Of a stretch of 64,000 bases of DNA, positions 31,785 through 44,789 are shown piece by piece. The position numbers were made by a program, and so were the translations under genes. The stretch is from Narthecium ossifragum (taxonomy: Eukaryota; Streptophyta; Magnoliopsida; Dioscoreales; Nartheciaceae): assembly GCA_963920575.1 (NCBI GenBank), contig OY986974.1:18828795-18892794 (forward strand). The letters are read 5' to 3'. Within the stretch, counting starts at the first letter, position 1. Every line of letters begins with the position of its first letter. The notes under the pieces are model-generated. The model saw only the letters and a list, made by a program, of their open reading frames with translations, had not been told where the DNA came from and made no database searches.

Positions 31785-34700
31785 ATGAGTATAACTCGAT
31801 CGTTCAATCAAGGCAAATTGCAGTACGATCCAGAGATAGAAAGAACTTTACACAGGTTAAGGAGGGAAGCTTGGAGAAACATTGAGGAGAACGATTTGGC
31901 TCTTGACCACTTATTTGTTGGCGATTCTGAATTAGAAGAGGAAGAAGTCATGGCCGGAAATCGGACTTTGAAAGAACTTGCAGCCCCAGATTTGAATCAA
32001 AAATCCTTATGCATTACATTCCCTACTTTGGATGTTGCTACTACTTTTGAATTGAAATCTGGACTAATACATCTCTTACCCACTTTTCATGGACTTGCAG
32101 TTGAAGATCCTCACAAGCATTTAAAAGAGCTTCATGTTGTGTGCACAAGTATGAAACCCATGGGGGTGACTGAAGATCAAATTAAATTGAGAGCCTTCCC
32201 TTTTTCTTTGATGGATTCATCTAAGGATTGGCTTTATTATTTACCCTCTGGGAGTATTACCACATGAAACGAGATGAAGAGGTCGTTTTTGGAGAAATAT
32301 TTCCCAGCTTCAAGGGCGGCCAACATTAGAAAAGAGATCTATGGTGTAAGGCAATATAACGGAGAATCTCTACATGAGTATTGGGAATGTTTCAAGAAAT
32401 TATGTGCAAGCTGTCCCCATCATCAAATTAGTGAGCAATTACTTATCCAATATTTTTATGAGGGCTTACTAACCAATGACAGGAGTATGATTGAAGCTGC
32501 TAGTGGAGAAGCTTTGGTGGATAAAACTCCTGAAGCCTCGAGGAACTTGATTGCAAATATGGCGGCTAATTCTCAACAATTTAATACTAGACTTGATTCT
32601 TATTCAAATCACGTTAATGAGGTAAATGTTTTATCTCTTGAACAACAGATTGCGAGTCTAACTTCTCTTGTTCGTCAATTGGCTATAGGTAATATGCAAA
32701 CAACAAAGGTTTGTGGGATTTGTTCAGTGGCAGGACATCCAACCGACATGTGCCCAACTCTTCAAGAGAAACCCAGTGAACAAGTGAATGCAACGGGTAG
32801 TTTCCCTGGACTACCACAAAGGAAGTATGATCCATATTCAAACACGTATAATCCAGGATGGAGGGATCATCCCAATCTCAACTATGGGAATCCACAAGTA
32901 AATCAGCCCACAACTCAATTCCGTCAAAGTGGCCAGCAATATCAACAATATAGACCGCCATACCCCCCGAGACAACAACCAAACCCAACTTTTAATTCTG
33001 GTATGTCTTTAGAAGATATAATTAAATCTCTTGCTACTAACACTTTGTAATTTCAACAGGAGACGAAGGCCAGTATTCAAGGTTTGGAACATTAGGTGGG
33101 CCAGATGGCGACTGCAATTAGCAAGCTAGAGGCGCAAAGTTCAGGAAAATTACCCTCTCAAACGGTAATAAATCCAAGAGAAACAGCAAGTGCAATCATT
33201 TTGAGAAGTGGTAAAGAAGTTGAGGTTCCAACAAAAGAAGTCATTGCATCATCACCGCAAGGAAAAGAGCAAAATATTGTCGCGGACAAAATCTTTCTCG
33301 ATGACGATGACGTACCTAAACGTAAGTTTCCACCTCTTTCTGATTATAAACCAGTGCCTCCTTTTCCTCAGGCTTTAACATAATCAAGAATATATGAGAA
33401 AAATTCAGATCTATATGAGACTTTTCGCCGATGCGAGGTAAATATTCCACTCTCAAATGCTATTAAACAAGTACCTCGTTATGCTAAATTTCTGAAAGAA
33501 TTGTGTACAATTAAGAGGAAACATAAACTTAAAGGATGTGAGAAGGTGAAAGTAGGGGAAAATGTTTTTGTAATTCTTCAAAGAAAAATTCCTACAAAGT
33601 GTAGAGATCTAGGTATGTTTACTATCCCATGTACAATTGGTAACACCAAATTTGAGAAGGCCATGTTAGATTTAGGAGCTTCTATCAATGTTATACCATA
33701 TTCTATATATTCTTCTTTGAAACTTGGACATTTGAATGAAACTGGTGTTGTGATTCAATTGGCTGACAGATCTAACGCCTATCCTAAAGGTGTAGTTGAA
33801 GATATTCTTGTGTAAGTCAATGATTTAGTTTTCCCTGCTGATTTTTATGTGCTTAATATGGAGAATGGTGACCAAACTACCCCTATTTTGTTGGGAAGAC
33901 CTTTCTTAAAGACATCCAAGACTAAGATAGATGTTCATAGTGGCACACTTACCATGGAATTTGATGGTGAAACTGTTAAGTTTAATATTTATGATGCTAT
34001 GAAGTATCCTGCTGATGATTGTTCTGTGTATTCTATTGATGTGATTGATTTTCTATCACAAGAAGTTTTTGAGCTTGATAGCAAAGATGAATCGGAAGTG
34101 GCTATTAGCAAATCTCTTGAGGAAGAAAATGAGGAGCTATCTTTGAGTACTAATTTGCAGGAAACTGTTGCAACACTGATTGATTTTTCAACACTTCAAC
34201 AATTAGGTAACGATTCTTATAGTCTATTACCTGTTTCTAATAAGAAATTATTACCTTCTGTGTTGCAAGCACCCATTCCAGATCTGAAACCTCTTCCTAA
34301 TCATCTTAAATACGCTTTTCTTGGAGATGAAGGAGTGTTACCAGTAATTATTTCCAATAACCTTAGTGCACCATAGGAAGAGAAACTTGTGCAGGTTCTT
34401 AAGAAGCATAGGACATCTATTGGTTGGACAATAGCAGACATCAAGGGAATCAGCCCGAGTACATGCATGCATCGTATCTTGCTTGAAGAGGGAGCAAAAC
34501 CTTCCCGCCAACCACAAAGAAGGTTAAACCCGCCCATGATGGATGTAGTAAAGAAGGAGATCTTCAAACTTCTTGAAGTTGGAGTGATCTATCCTATTTC
34601 GAATAGCACTTGGGTTAGTCCAGTTCAAGTGGTTCCTAAAAAGACAGGAATAACCGTGGTGAAAAATCAAAAAGATGAGTTAGTTACCACCCGTGTTCAA

Positions 34701-37168
34701 AATGGGTGGAGGGTTTGTATAGATTATAGAAAATTAAATGCTATAACCCGCAAGGACCACTTCCCTTTACCTTTTATTTATCAGATGCTTGAAAGGTTAG
34801 CTGGTCACTCTTATTATTGTTTTCTTGACGGTTATTCAGGTTATTTTCAGATTACGATTGACCCTGAAGATCAGGAAAAGACGACGTTCACGTGTCAATT
34901 CGGAACTTTTGCATATCATCGCATGCCCTTTGGCCTTTGCAACGCCCCAGCTACTTTCCAAAGGTGTATGGTTAGTATATTTTCATATTATATTGAACAC
35001 ATCATAGAAGTCTTTATGGATGATTTCACAGTTTATGGAAACTCCTTTGATAACTGTTTACATAACCTTACACTTATTCTTCAAAGATGCATAGAAACTA
35101 GTATTGTGTTAAATTCTGAAAAATGTCATTTCATGGTTGAACAAGGTATAGTTTTGGGTCATGTTGTTTCATCTAAAGGAATTAAAGTTGATAAAGCTAA
35201 AGTTGATGTTATTCAATCTTTACCTTATCCCACTAGTGTGCAGGAAGTTCGTTCTTTTCTTGGACATGCAGGTTTTTACTGAAGATTCATCAAGGACTTC
35301 TCCAAAATAACATTACCGCTATGCACGTTGTTACAAAAGGACAAGGTTTTTGAGTTCGATGAGGCATGCAAAAAGGCATTTGACAAACTGAAAGAATTGT
35401 TGACTTCTACTCCAGTCATTCAGCACCCAGACTTGAGCGTTCCTTTCGAAATAATGTGTGACGCAAGTGATTATGCAGTAGGCGCGGTTTTGGGTCAAAA
35501 GATTGGAAAAGCTTCTCATACAATTTACTATGCTTCCAAGACTTTGGATGATTCCATGAGAAATTATTCTACAACTGAAAAAGAACTTTTAGCCGTAGTG
35601 TTTGCTTTAGAAAAATTTCGGCCATATTTACTTGGTACTAAAGTAATTGTTTACTCTGATCAAGTAGCTCTTCGTTATTTAATGACGAAAAAGGAGGCAA
35701 AGCCGAAATTAATACGATGGATACTTTTTTTGAGTGAATTTGATTTGGAGATAAAAGACAAAAGAGGAACAGAAAATAGGGTCGCAGATCATCTGAGTCG
35801 ATTAGTTCATGTGGAGGATGAACTTTGTCTGATGGAAACATTCCCTGATGAACAACTGTTCTCCGCAAATGTGACATTACCTTGGTATGCAAATATTGTG
35901 AATTATTTGATTACTAATATGTTACCTTCTGATTTGTCTAAGACTCAAAGAGATAAGATCAAAAAGTGATGCTAAATACTATTTGTGGGATGACACATAT
36001 TTATGGAAGCATTGTGCAGATCAAGTAATAAGAAGGTGCGTTTCTGAAAGTGAAATTATTTCTATACTCACTTTTTGTCATTCTTATGCTTGTGGAGGTC
36101 ACTTTGGAGTTAAGAGAACGGCAAGAAAAGTGTTAGAATGTGGTTTCTATTGGCCTTCTTTATTTCAAGATTCATACTCTCTTTGTAAGTCATGTGAGAA
36201 TTGTCAAAAGACATGTAATATATCTCAAAGGAATGAGATGCCACAAAGTCCCATATTATTTTGTGAAATTTTCGATGTTTGGGGCATTGATTTCATGGGT
36301 CCGTTCCCTACATCTTTCGGTTATGTCTATATTCTACTTGCTGTTGATTATATTTCAAAATGGGTAGAAGCTAAAGCTACAAGGACTGATGATTCTAAAG
36401 TTGTTGCAGATTTTATCAAGTCTAACATATTATCCAGGTTTGGAATTCCAAGAGCTCTAATGAGTAATCGAGACACTTACTTTTGCAATCGGACTGTTGA
36501 GGCATTACTATGGAAGTACCATGTGACTCATAAGGTATCAATCGCCTATCATCCACAAACTAGTGGACAAGCGGAAGTGTCAAATCGAGAGATCAAGTCC
36601 ATCATCGCAAAGACAGTCAATCCAAGTAGAAAAGATTGGAGTTTGCGTTTGGATAATGCGTTGTGGGCATATAGAACTGCATATAAGACACCCATCGGTA
36701 TGTCACCTTATCGTTTGGTGTTTGGGAAACTATGTCACCTTCCAGTTGAATTAGAACATAAAGCTTATTGGGCTATTAAGAGCTTTAACATGAAGATGGA
36801 TGAGAGTGGAGAATACAGGAAGTTACAACTACAAGAATTAGAGGAAATTCGCAACGATGCCTATGAGAGTGCCAGGATTTACAAGGAAAACACAAAAGCT
36901 TTTCATGACAAGATGATCTAGAAAGGAGTTTAAAGTTGGTCAAAAAGTTCTCCTTTACCAATCATGCCTACGCTTGTTTCCAGGTAAGTTGCGTTCTCGT
37001 TGGAGTGGACCTTTTATTATTACTAATGTTTTTTCTCATGGTGCAGTTGAAATTCAAAGTTTAGCCACTTCCAAAATATTTACGGTGAATGGCCATCGAC
37101 TTAAACCTTTCTATGAAGGCGTTCAAACAAAAAATGTGGAAAAATTGGACCTTGAGAAGCCAACTTAG
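31785..37168 (+). pseudogene. G2 gag-pol polyprotein, interrupted
   Basis: One frame runs from ATG 31785 to about 35,960. Gag includes LLPTFHGLAVEDPHKHL and an intact zinc knuckle, CGICSVAGHPTDMC. Protease has LDLGASINVIP (catalytic Asp codon at 33,669). RT has VCIDYRKLNA, MPFGLCNAPATFQRCM and FMDD at 35,013-35,024. RNase H starts at [14 protein letters not shown] frameshift near 35,965 leads to integrase (35,983-36,921) with an HHCC zinc finger, [16 protein letters not shown] and SNREIKS, so the D,D,E triad is kept. A second shift near 36,917 leads to the C-terminal [13 protein letters not shown]. Stops at 32265, 33048, 33093, 33381, 33813, 34374 and 35280 are mostly explained by C-to-T change (Gln, Arg or Trp codons). 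Confidence 0.9.
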
Positions 37169-38682
37169 TTTGATTGAAGAAGAAAGCATGAAGTCGAGCC
37201 AATGACAATAAACAAAGGCGCTGCTTGGGAGGCAACCCAAGGGTAGTTCGTTCCTTTCTGTTTTTTATTTTCGCATTTCCATTTTAGTTTTTTTGCCTTT
37301 TCTTTGCATTCCATCTTACGTTGGGGACAATGTCAGTTTCAAGTGTGAGGGAGGAGATCTAGGTTGCATATGCCATGAGCGAGAACTAGTTAAGCTTGAC
37401 ATATTCATAACATGATTGAATGAGTAATTTTGTGACTTGGAATTAATTAGTTGAGTTATTTTCTTTGAGATGGTAGTGACTGAATGAGTAGACAAAAGCT
37501 GGTGAGATTTTGAGCCTTTAGACTGACACATTTATTTCAGTCTCACTATTTTCTTTCATGAGAGATATTCTTCCATGGATTTGTTTCTCTAGAACTTGCT
37601 TTGATTCTATTCAAGGTCACATTGACACATGTATACATGAACATGATTAAGGCCATCTTTGTTATAAGCTACATAAGTCAAATAGCCTACCTTTTGATTA
37701 AATCCTTTTGCTAAACACCTTTGAGCTTTATTGACTTCATTGTTAACCCACATTATAAGCTTTAAACATGAAAAAAAAAATATTTCCGTTACCCAAGCCA
37801 TAAAACTAGTGGAGCATTGATCATCATTATGATATGTATGGGTGTGCAAGTTTCAAGTGTGGGGGTATTTGGATCGTGGTATGGCTATGATTGGTGAAGT
37901 GGAGTATATTTTTCTTACTCAATTCGTGAGTATGTTGTTTCTGGAAAAAAAAAAAAAAAGAAGAGAAAAAAAGAAGGAAAAGAAAAAGAAAGTGGAGGAA
38001 ACTGTTCTCATGCTACAATATGTGTTTATGAATCCTCCTAATACTCCAAGAAAGCGGTATGTTTATATATGATCTCTACAAAGGTGGAAGTTTTTGCAAA
38101 AGATTGTTCACTATTTCAGTTAAAAAGTATTCCTTTGAACAATCTCTTTGCCAAGGTCGTAATGTTATATGATTTGAGTATGTTAAAGCCAAATTGAAGA
38201 AGTTGCTGAATGGAGTGATTGGTTGTACATGTCTTATTGATGCATTTTTGCTCCATTAGTTCCATTGGTTTTGAGCTACATTCCCAAATATTTTTCATCT
38301 TGACCCTAAACCCCGTTACAACCCTTTAAAGTGCTTATGATCCGTGTTATACATGTGATTCTAGTGGTGGAGAATGAGAAGATATGCAAGCTTATGGTTG
38401 ATCATTTTCATTGAAATGAATTTGAGAGAAATACATACCCTTCAAACACATGAGAGTTGAGTGTTTATTTCCGTAAGGGTCTACTTGTTTAGTATGCTTC
38501 ATATTCAAGTGAAAATGCTTATTGATTGATTTTTAAGTTGTCTAAAAATGTTTGTTCATGATATGTTATGAATTATGAAGAGCTTGATTGTTCTTTGTTG
38601 ATGGCGTTGCAACCTTGATATGTTGAGTAGAGTGATTTTAAGTTTTGCCCGAGGACGAGCAAAAGCTAAGTGTGGGGGAATT
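37169..38682 (+). other. G2 non-coding 3' region and polypurine tracts
   Basis: No ORF with a domain. The tract next to the 3' LTR is aagtgtgggggaatt (about 38,668-38,682). Similar tracts occur earlier: tttcaagtgtgagggagg near 37,337 and tttcaagtgtgggggta near 37,849. An A/G run lies at 37,947-38,000. Confidence 0.6.
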
Positions 38683-40057
38683 TGATGATGATGCATAATG
38701 TTATATTTTTATCCCTTAATACTTAGTCCCCTGTGCTTATTTGGTACCTAAATACACTCATTATTCTTATATTTTGATTTAGGATGCAATTGAAGTCCTT
38801 AAGTCGAAAAGAAGCTGAAAAGAGTATATGTATCAATTTTAAAGATTAAACTGTACCTTCTGATGAAGAACCAGATGACGTGTCATATATGGTTGGAAAG
38901 CTCTTGAAGTCTAGTTTCTGGAGAATTTTACGGTTCGTGATTTGGAGCTTCGTAGAGAAAGTTACAGAGCTTTTACTACAACCAGTGCAGAGCAGAACAG
39001 CGGAAGAAATATGCAGAGGATAAGAGATCGATCCGAGTCGGGGCGCAGCCACAATCTGGGAAGTAAAGATCTATCTTCTTTCCATAAAGATCGATCTTTC
39101 TTAACCGACTTTGCAGAATTAAGGGCTCAGATTTAATCCGAGGATGGGAAACTTATGGACTATAAATAGGGTTCTTTTTAGGGATTAAGGGGGGCGAATT
39201 CTAGAGGTTTTTGGCTGCTCCTTTCTATTTCTTTGATATTTCTAGGGTTCTTCTTTCTTCTTTAAAGGATTGGATTGTTCTTGATGGCCTTGCGTAGCTA
39301 AACCTTAATTCTTGGTCGAGGAAACTGAAGCCTTGGAATGAATGAAACTGTGAGATCTAATCTATTTTTATTGTGCAGTTTATACGTGAGTATTGGATGT
39401 TCTTCTGTGATTAGATGTTCATGGTTGTCTTTTCTAATTGCTAGGAGGCCTACTAGTTTATTATTCATGGCGATCTACTGCTAGGTTGGATATCAAATCC
39501 GTAATTTTTTTATTCCTCTAATCTGTGAAACAACTGAGATCTATTGATTTACTGCGTTTCAAAGATTAATAGATCTTAGGAAGAATATTCGACTAGATTA
39601 AATGCCACCACTTGTGCTTGTGTTGTTTAGCTTCATCGATCTCCCTATTCTTAACGCTGCTATTAGATTAAATCTACAGCACTTGTCTTAGGTTGTTTAG
39701 TAGTTAGGGTTGATTGGATCGCTTGTTTCTAATTAACTTTGATTGAGGAGAGATTCGAATTTCATTCGAACGGTGAATATTCATGGAATGAATTGATTGA
39801 TACTTGCATCGATGATCAGTTGTTAGATTTTGATGGTGGATGTTGACTCAGACCAAGGTTTGTTCTCTTGATTTAATTCAATTCTTCGCTTTAGATTATT
39901 TCTTTACTGTTTTCCTCACGTTTAAAACCCCCCCATCTTTGTTCACTAAGCACAAAACTAGGCTAAACACTTTTCATGGGATCGACTCATACTCGCAATA
40001 CTACATTTGTCTTAAAGAGTATTGGTTTTATTTTTGAATGCCTGTGACAGCACATCA
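38683..40057 (+). repeat. G2 3' LTR
   Basis: 1,375 bp, nearly identical to the 5' LTR apart from scattered substitutions. Around the palindrome cassette the two LTRs carry different ~20-bp insertions: one has tttccaaaaggg near 30,575, the other tcttctttccataaag near 39,075. TATA decamer at 39,160-39,169. Confidence 0.93.
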
Positions 40058-40062
40058 GCAGG
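40058..40062. repeat. G2 TSD, right copy
   Basis: gcagg, matching 30218-30222. Confidence 0.9.
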
Positions 40063-40837
40063 ATAAGCGTAGATTTTTTATTAAGGTAAAGAACTTTTAT
40101 TGGGAGCATTATCACGTTCTGAAATTGAGAGCATTATCACGTTCTGCTACTAAAATTCTTCAATGTGGTTTTTACTAGCCTACTATCTTTCATGATGATA
40201 ATATTTTCTGCATATCATGTGATCAGTGCTTGAAATTAGAAGCTCTATCAAGACGTCATATGATGCCTTTAAACCCTATTCAAGCTGTAGAGATTTTTTA
40301 TTGTTGGGGTATTGATTTTAGGGGACCCTTTCCTTCTTCTTTTGGCTATTTATATATATTATTGACGGTGGAATATGTGTCTAAGTGGGTGGAAGCAGTT
40401 GCACGTAGGAACAATGATCATTCTACTGTTATCAAGTTTCTTAAATAGCATGTTTTGTCCCGATTTGATACTCCTAGGATCATTATTAGTGACCAGAGAT
40501 CGTATTTTTCTAACCGCTCTTTTGAGGCTTTGATGCGCAGGTATGGAGTCACACATATGGTTTCCACTGCTTATCATCCACAAGACGAATATCCAAGCCG
40601 AATTAGCCAACAAGGAGATCAAGCAAATCTTGGAAAAGACAATGAGCTCTAACAGAAAAGACTAGTCCTTGAGGTTATCAGATGCATTGTGGGCCTATCG
40701 CACTGCCTACAAGACTACCCTGGGGATGTCACCATTTCACCTTGTCTATGGAAAACCATGCCATCTCCCAGTTGAGTTAGAACATAAGGCATATTGGGCT
40801 ATTAAGTCACTGGATTTTACTTTGGATGATGCGGCCA
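40063..40837 (+). pseudogene. G1 pol, integrase segment
   Basis: Continues G1 after G2: DKRRFFIKVKNFYWE, then the integrase core GIDFRGPFPSSFGY, VSKWVEAVAR, a stop at 40,446-40,448, ISDQRSYFSNRSF, KEIKQILEKT in a shifted frame, and [36 protein letters not shown]. It stops in LDFTLDDAA, where the CACTA element enters. Confidence 0.85.
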
Positions 40838-41190
40838 CACTACAACAAAAATAGCCTACACCCGTGTTTTCACACCAGCGTTTATTAAACGCCGTTGGTA
40901 TAGAAGGTTTATACCAACGGTCATTGCGATTGCTGGCAAAGACTAGGTCTTTACTAGCGCTTTGTGGTGACCGTTGGTATTCAGAGGTATATACCAGCGT
41001 TTTTCTCCGACCGCTAGCTTTGTCATATCAATATCAGCGGTTTTCGGACCGCTGGAATATGTATTAAGAATCAAGCCCTACATTTTCTATACCAGCAGTT
41101 GAAATTGCTGGTGTAGGCTTTGTCAGCCGCTAGTATATCTATTGAGAATAGCCACATATTCTATACCAGCGGCTAGAAGTGCTGGTATAG
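40838..41190. repeat. CACTA left terminal and subterminal repeats
   Basis: cactac terminus followed by direct and inverted ccagcg / cgctgg and ccaacgg / ccgttgg words. These are likely transposase binding sites by analogy with En/Spm. Confidence 0.75.
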
Positions 41191-43488
41191 GCTGAAAGTA
41201 GAAATTTTGCTTTATACTACGTTAAGAAAATGGATTATTAGACCAACCAAGATTCCAATTCCACATAGTGCTATAATCACAAGATTAATTGATATTGTTT
41301 TTTGTATTTTGAAAGAAAAAACCTTTTTATTAATAGACTATTGTATTAATATGAAATTAGATAATTTATTTGCAAAAACATCAATCTATTGGAGTTTTTT
41401 GTTTTTTCTATATATTCTTTTAGGTCATTTTTGTCTAAGACCATTTTACATGTCAAATTCCAATTTTAATCATTGAATTTTTTCCTTTTTTGACTCTTAT
41501 GTACATGCATTAAAGTATTATGTAATATCGACTAGACCCTATACGAAATAGGGTAGCAATCCCCACCCGGCCTAACCAGATGACCCACGACTTACGAGCC
41601 ATTTAAATTTATTGCCTTAAGTAGAATTGTAAAATTAAATCCAATCCGAACCCGACTAGTGACCCACGACCCAACACAAGACCCGATTAATCTCAAAACC
41701 TTAAGCAACATTATAAAAATAGAATATCGATAATAAGATAAAACTTGACCCGAAACCGACCCATTTAATAAATAGCCTCGACGGGTCAGGTCAGGTTGAA
41801 TCGTTTAAAAGCGGGTTGGGTTGATGAACCAAATAATCCAATTTTAAAGTAGGTCTGGTTCGGGTTGACGAACCGGACCTATTTATAAAACAGGTGAGGT
41901 TTAAGTTGGGCTTTTGGCTCGAGATAACGTCAACATATGCCTAATTTTAGAAAAATCTAATCTAATCCCAAATCCAAAACAAAATCCACTATTATTAACT
42001 AGACCCTTTGCCAAATATTGGCTAGACTCTATGTCTATTATTAAAAACATCAAACCCAAACCACCATACTTATTAGCCCAAACATGAAATCTAAAATTAA
42101 GCCATAATCTTGAAGGACCTCAAGTCGGTTCAAACCCAACCATTTATTCCAAATAGGCACCACAAAAACCATACATGAAAGCCAAAACAACCTATTAGTC
42201 CAAAAATACTACATCAAATTAACCGATACATCAAAGCTAAACCTATTAATACAAAAAGCTAAGTAGCTATATTAACCTCGCGCGTCATGAAAAAATTGGC
42301 GCCAGACCAATAGCTAATATTCTATCTTCAACCTAGGTCCTTCTTGGGTTCCACACCTAAACCTTCTATTCTATCTTTAACCTCATGCCTCGCCGGCCGA
42401 GAACCCCAAAGCCCTAATATTCTATCTTTAACCCCTCGCCGGCCGAGCACTATTAAGCATGCAATCGGCCTCCAGAATCTCCTCGATAGGATCCGTGAGC
42501 ATATACTCGCCATTCTCCTCTACTATTATTCACGGATTTCTTTCATCCTTGTTGGATTTTAGAGTTAATTTTTGATAATCGATCAGAGATTTGTAGCATT
42601 TAAGTGATAGATGTTTAGCGCCATGTTCAGTTTATGACTTGCATGGAGCCATAGTTTCAATGGAGGATGTCCAGATCAATATACAGGTTTGAGCTCAAGC
42701 CCAATGTGAGCTTGAGTAACACACCAATGCCACATTCTTTCTGCCTTGAGGTTGTTATCTCCACTATAAAGGTTGTTAATGCTTGCACCAATTTGAGCTT
42801 GTAACTTTATAGATAGTCTAACATCTATATAAATGCACAGGATATCACACTGCAGTGTTCTTTTTCAATTTAAGATCGACATGGTTGATGAGCATGTTCT
42901 GTTTCATTTAGTTTAGGCTGACAATGCAAAATTCGGAAGATATTTCACATTGTTTTGCTTTTGATGGTAGAGCCAGAGATGAGCTTGTTATATCATTGCT
43001 ATACTACTGTTAGCAATTCATAGGAATTGGACAATTTCAACTATGATAATATGAAACTCTATCATTCATCAACGCACATAGCATAAACTTGTTACAATAT
43101 ATACTATATGCTCGCTAAACTTGCATTACTGGATAGCTGGTGGCATGGTGCAATCACAAGGTTGCATCTAATTAATAAACATAAGCGCAATATATGTAGA
43201 TGTGTTTTGTTCATCAAGTTATTGCTCCTGTTGAAGAACTCTGAAAAATGTAGAAGACCTCAAATTCCTTTTCATAACTGCTGAAAATATTGCTGCTAAA
43301 TTCTCACTGCATAGGTAGGCGCTATATTTTCATCTCAGAACAACATTCTGGAGGTTTATATCATTGCTATACTATTGTTTGGTAAGAAAATGTTGTGAGC
43401 TAAAAATAGTCTAAGGCTATGATCTCAGGTAGGGATGCATTTTGATATAGTTGGTCTTTCAATATAAAAGATGGCACATTAACTTAGC
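41191..43488. other. CACTA internal region, no gene seen
   Basis: AT-rich. Bases 41,540-41,900 repeat cgacccacgac/gacccga/cgggtt words. At 42,320-42,460 three copies of attctatct(t)(c/t)aacc alternate with cgccggccgag. No ORF longer than about 90 codons and no transposase motif. Confidence 0.45.
43484..43488. repeat. S1 TSD, left copy
   Basis: ttagc; the right copy at 49317-49321 is ttaga (4/5). Confidence 0.6.
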
Positions 43489-43589
43489 TGTCGCGCCCCG
43501 GCCCAGAAAACCCATCCGGACCGGGACACGAAGGGGGGTTCCTACATCTACTAACATCGCAATCCAAAACTGTACAAACATCAGAGTTA

Positions 43590-43598
43590 TATAAAACA
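43590..43598. repeat. Mutator-like element TSD, left copy
   Basis: tataaaaca; the right copy at 45633-45641 is tataaaaaa (8/9). Confidence 0.8.
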
Positions 43599-43683
43599 GG
43601 GATTTTTGCATTCCGGTAGCACGTACTTTCCCAGGAATGCAGTTTGATACCTTGTAGTTTCGGATTGGCAATTTGATACCACC
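43599..43683 (+). repeat. MULE left terminal inverted repeat
   Basis: 85 bp, inverted against 45,548-45,632 with a few mismatches. Confidence 0.88.
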
Positions 43684-43779
43684 ATGTTATAATACCAGAG
43701 CAAAGTAATCCGACCCCCGAAACGGCGTCATGTAACGTGACGGAAAACTGGTGACGTCAGCATGCATGCATGCATGCGT

Positions 43780-43960
43780 CATGCTCACCGTCCTCCTCCT
43801 CCGGCTCCTCCTCCACTCCTCCTCCTCCTCTGCTCGTCGTCCTCCTCCTCCTCCTACGTCGTCCTCCTCCTATGGCTCGTTCTCCTCCTCCTACAGCTCG
43901 TCATCGCTCCTGTTCTCGCTCGCATTGCTCTCCTCCATCGTCTTCTCGACGTTGAAGCCA
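43780..43960. repeat. (CTC)n-rich filler in the Pack-MULE
   Basis: Runs of cctcctcctc separated by short unique words. More (CTC/TTC)n filler lies at 44,300-44,530 and 44,970-45,085. Translated, it gives poly-Ser/Leu/Pro, which explains the long ORFs here. Confidence 0.75.
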
Positions 43961-43969
43961 TTAGAGGCC

Positions 43970-44293
43970 CACAACGTCACGGCCATCCTGGATGGGTTCC
44001 TGGACTACAACCTCTACAACAGCTACCTCACCCAGACCAAGGTAGCCGACGAGATCAACTCCCAGGTGACGGTGACCTGCCTTGTCCTCAACAACGGCGC
44101 CATGTCCGCCCTCGCCGCAAAGCGCCCCCTCAGCGCTATTAAGAACGCACTCCGTCTCCTCACCGTTCTGGACTACTTCGGCCCCGCCAAGCCCCACGCA
44201 CTCCCCCGCAGCACCGTCCTCACCACCACACTTCTCCAGACCACCGGCAACATAGGCTTCGTCAACATCACCAACAAGCGCGGTGGCGTCCTC
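43970..44293 (+). pseudogene. Captured fragment of a fasciclin-like arabinogalactan protein gene
   Basis: Translation gives a fasciclin (FAS1) domain of the plant FLA family, whose members are secreted, GPI-anchored cell-wall proteins. Visible motifs are [54 protein letters not shown] and [14 protein letters not shown], over about 108 residues. The H2-like and YH-like segments of FAS1 are recognisable. G or C occupies nearly every third position. There is no signal peptide, proline-rich region or GPI tail. Open reading continues on both sides only because the filler lacks stops, so this is not evidence of a functional protein. Confidence 0.85.
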
Positions 44294-44558
44294 ACCACCA
44301 ATCTTCTTCTTCTTCTTCTCCTCCTCCTCCTCCTCTGCTCCTCCTCCTCTCTACTGCTCCTCCTCCTTTGCTCCGGCTCCTCCGCTCGTGCTCCTCCTCC
44401 TTCTTTCCCTCCTCTGTTTTCTTTTCTTTCCCTGCTCTGTTTTCTTCTTTTCTTTTCCTCCTCTGTTTTCTTCTCCATCTCTCTCTTCCTCTCCCGATCT
44501 CCCTTCTTCTTTTCTTCTTCTTCTTCCCCGTCGACGATGTGGTCGGAGTGGCGTCGAG

Positions 44559-44789
44559 CACCGCTGCATGTCCCTCTTCCTATGGTGTCTCGACTACATC
44601 GGCGTCGCCATCATGATTGTCTCCTCCTTCGTCCCGCCCATCTACTACGCCTTTCTCTACCACCCCTTGGCTCGCCTCGCCTACCTCTCCGCCATCTCCG
44701 CCCTCGGCCTTGCCACCGCCGCCATCCTTCTGATCCCAGCATTCTCCACCCTGGGCTTCCGCCACTTGCAAGCCAGGCTATTCTTCGTC
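44559..44789 (+). pseudogene. Captured fragment of a PAQR/HHP seven-helix membrane protein gene
   Basis: 77 residues with two hydrophobic helices: [31 protein letters not shown], then [16 protein letters not shown] and [10 protein letters not shown]. This matches the middle of plant heptahelical proteins related to adiponectin receptors (LDY-G-A, SF-PP-YY and FR--RA-LF pattern). It lies in a different frame from the fasciclin piece. The N- and C-terminal parts of the family are absent. Confidence 0.8.

Larger units (their letters stand above)
30223..40057 (+). mobile_element. Complete Ty3/gypsy element G2 (Athila-like), nested in G1
   Basis: 9,835 bp with two LTRs of 1,375 bp each (tgatgatgatgcataatg .. 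gacagcacatca), a primer binding site, one long gag-pol frame with scattered stops, and a polypurine tract. It is flanked by a perfect 5-bp TSD, gcagg. The insertion interrupts G1 pol in frame. RT, RNase H and integrase motifs resemble the Athila lineage. About 1.5 kb between integrase and the 3' LTR has no ORF, where some Athila elements carry an extra gene. Confidence 0.93.
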
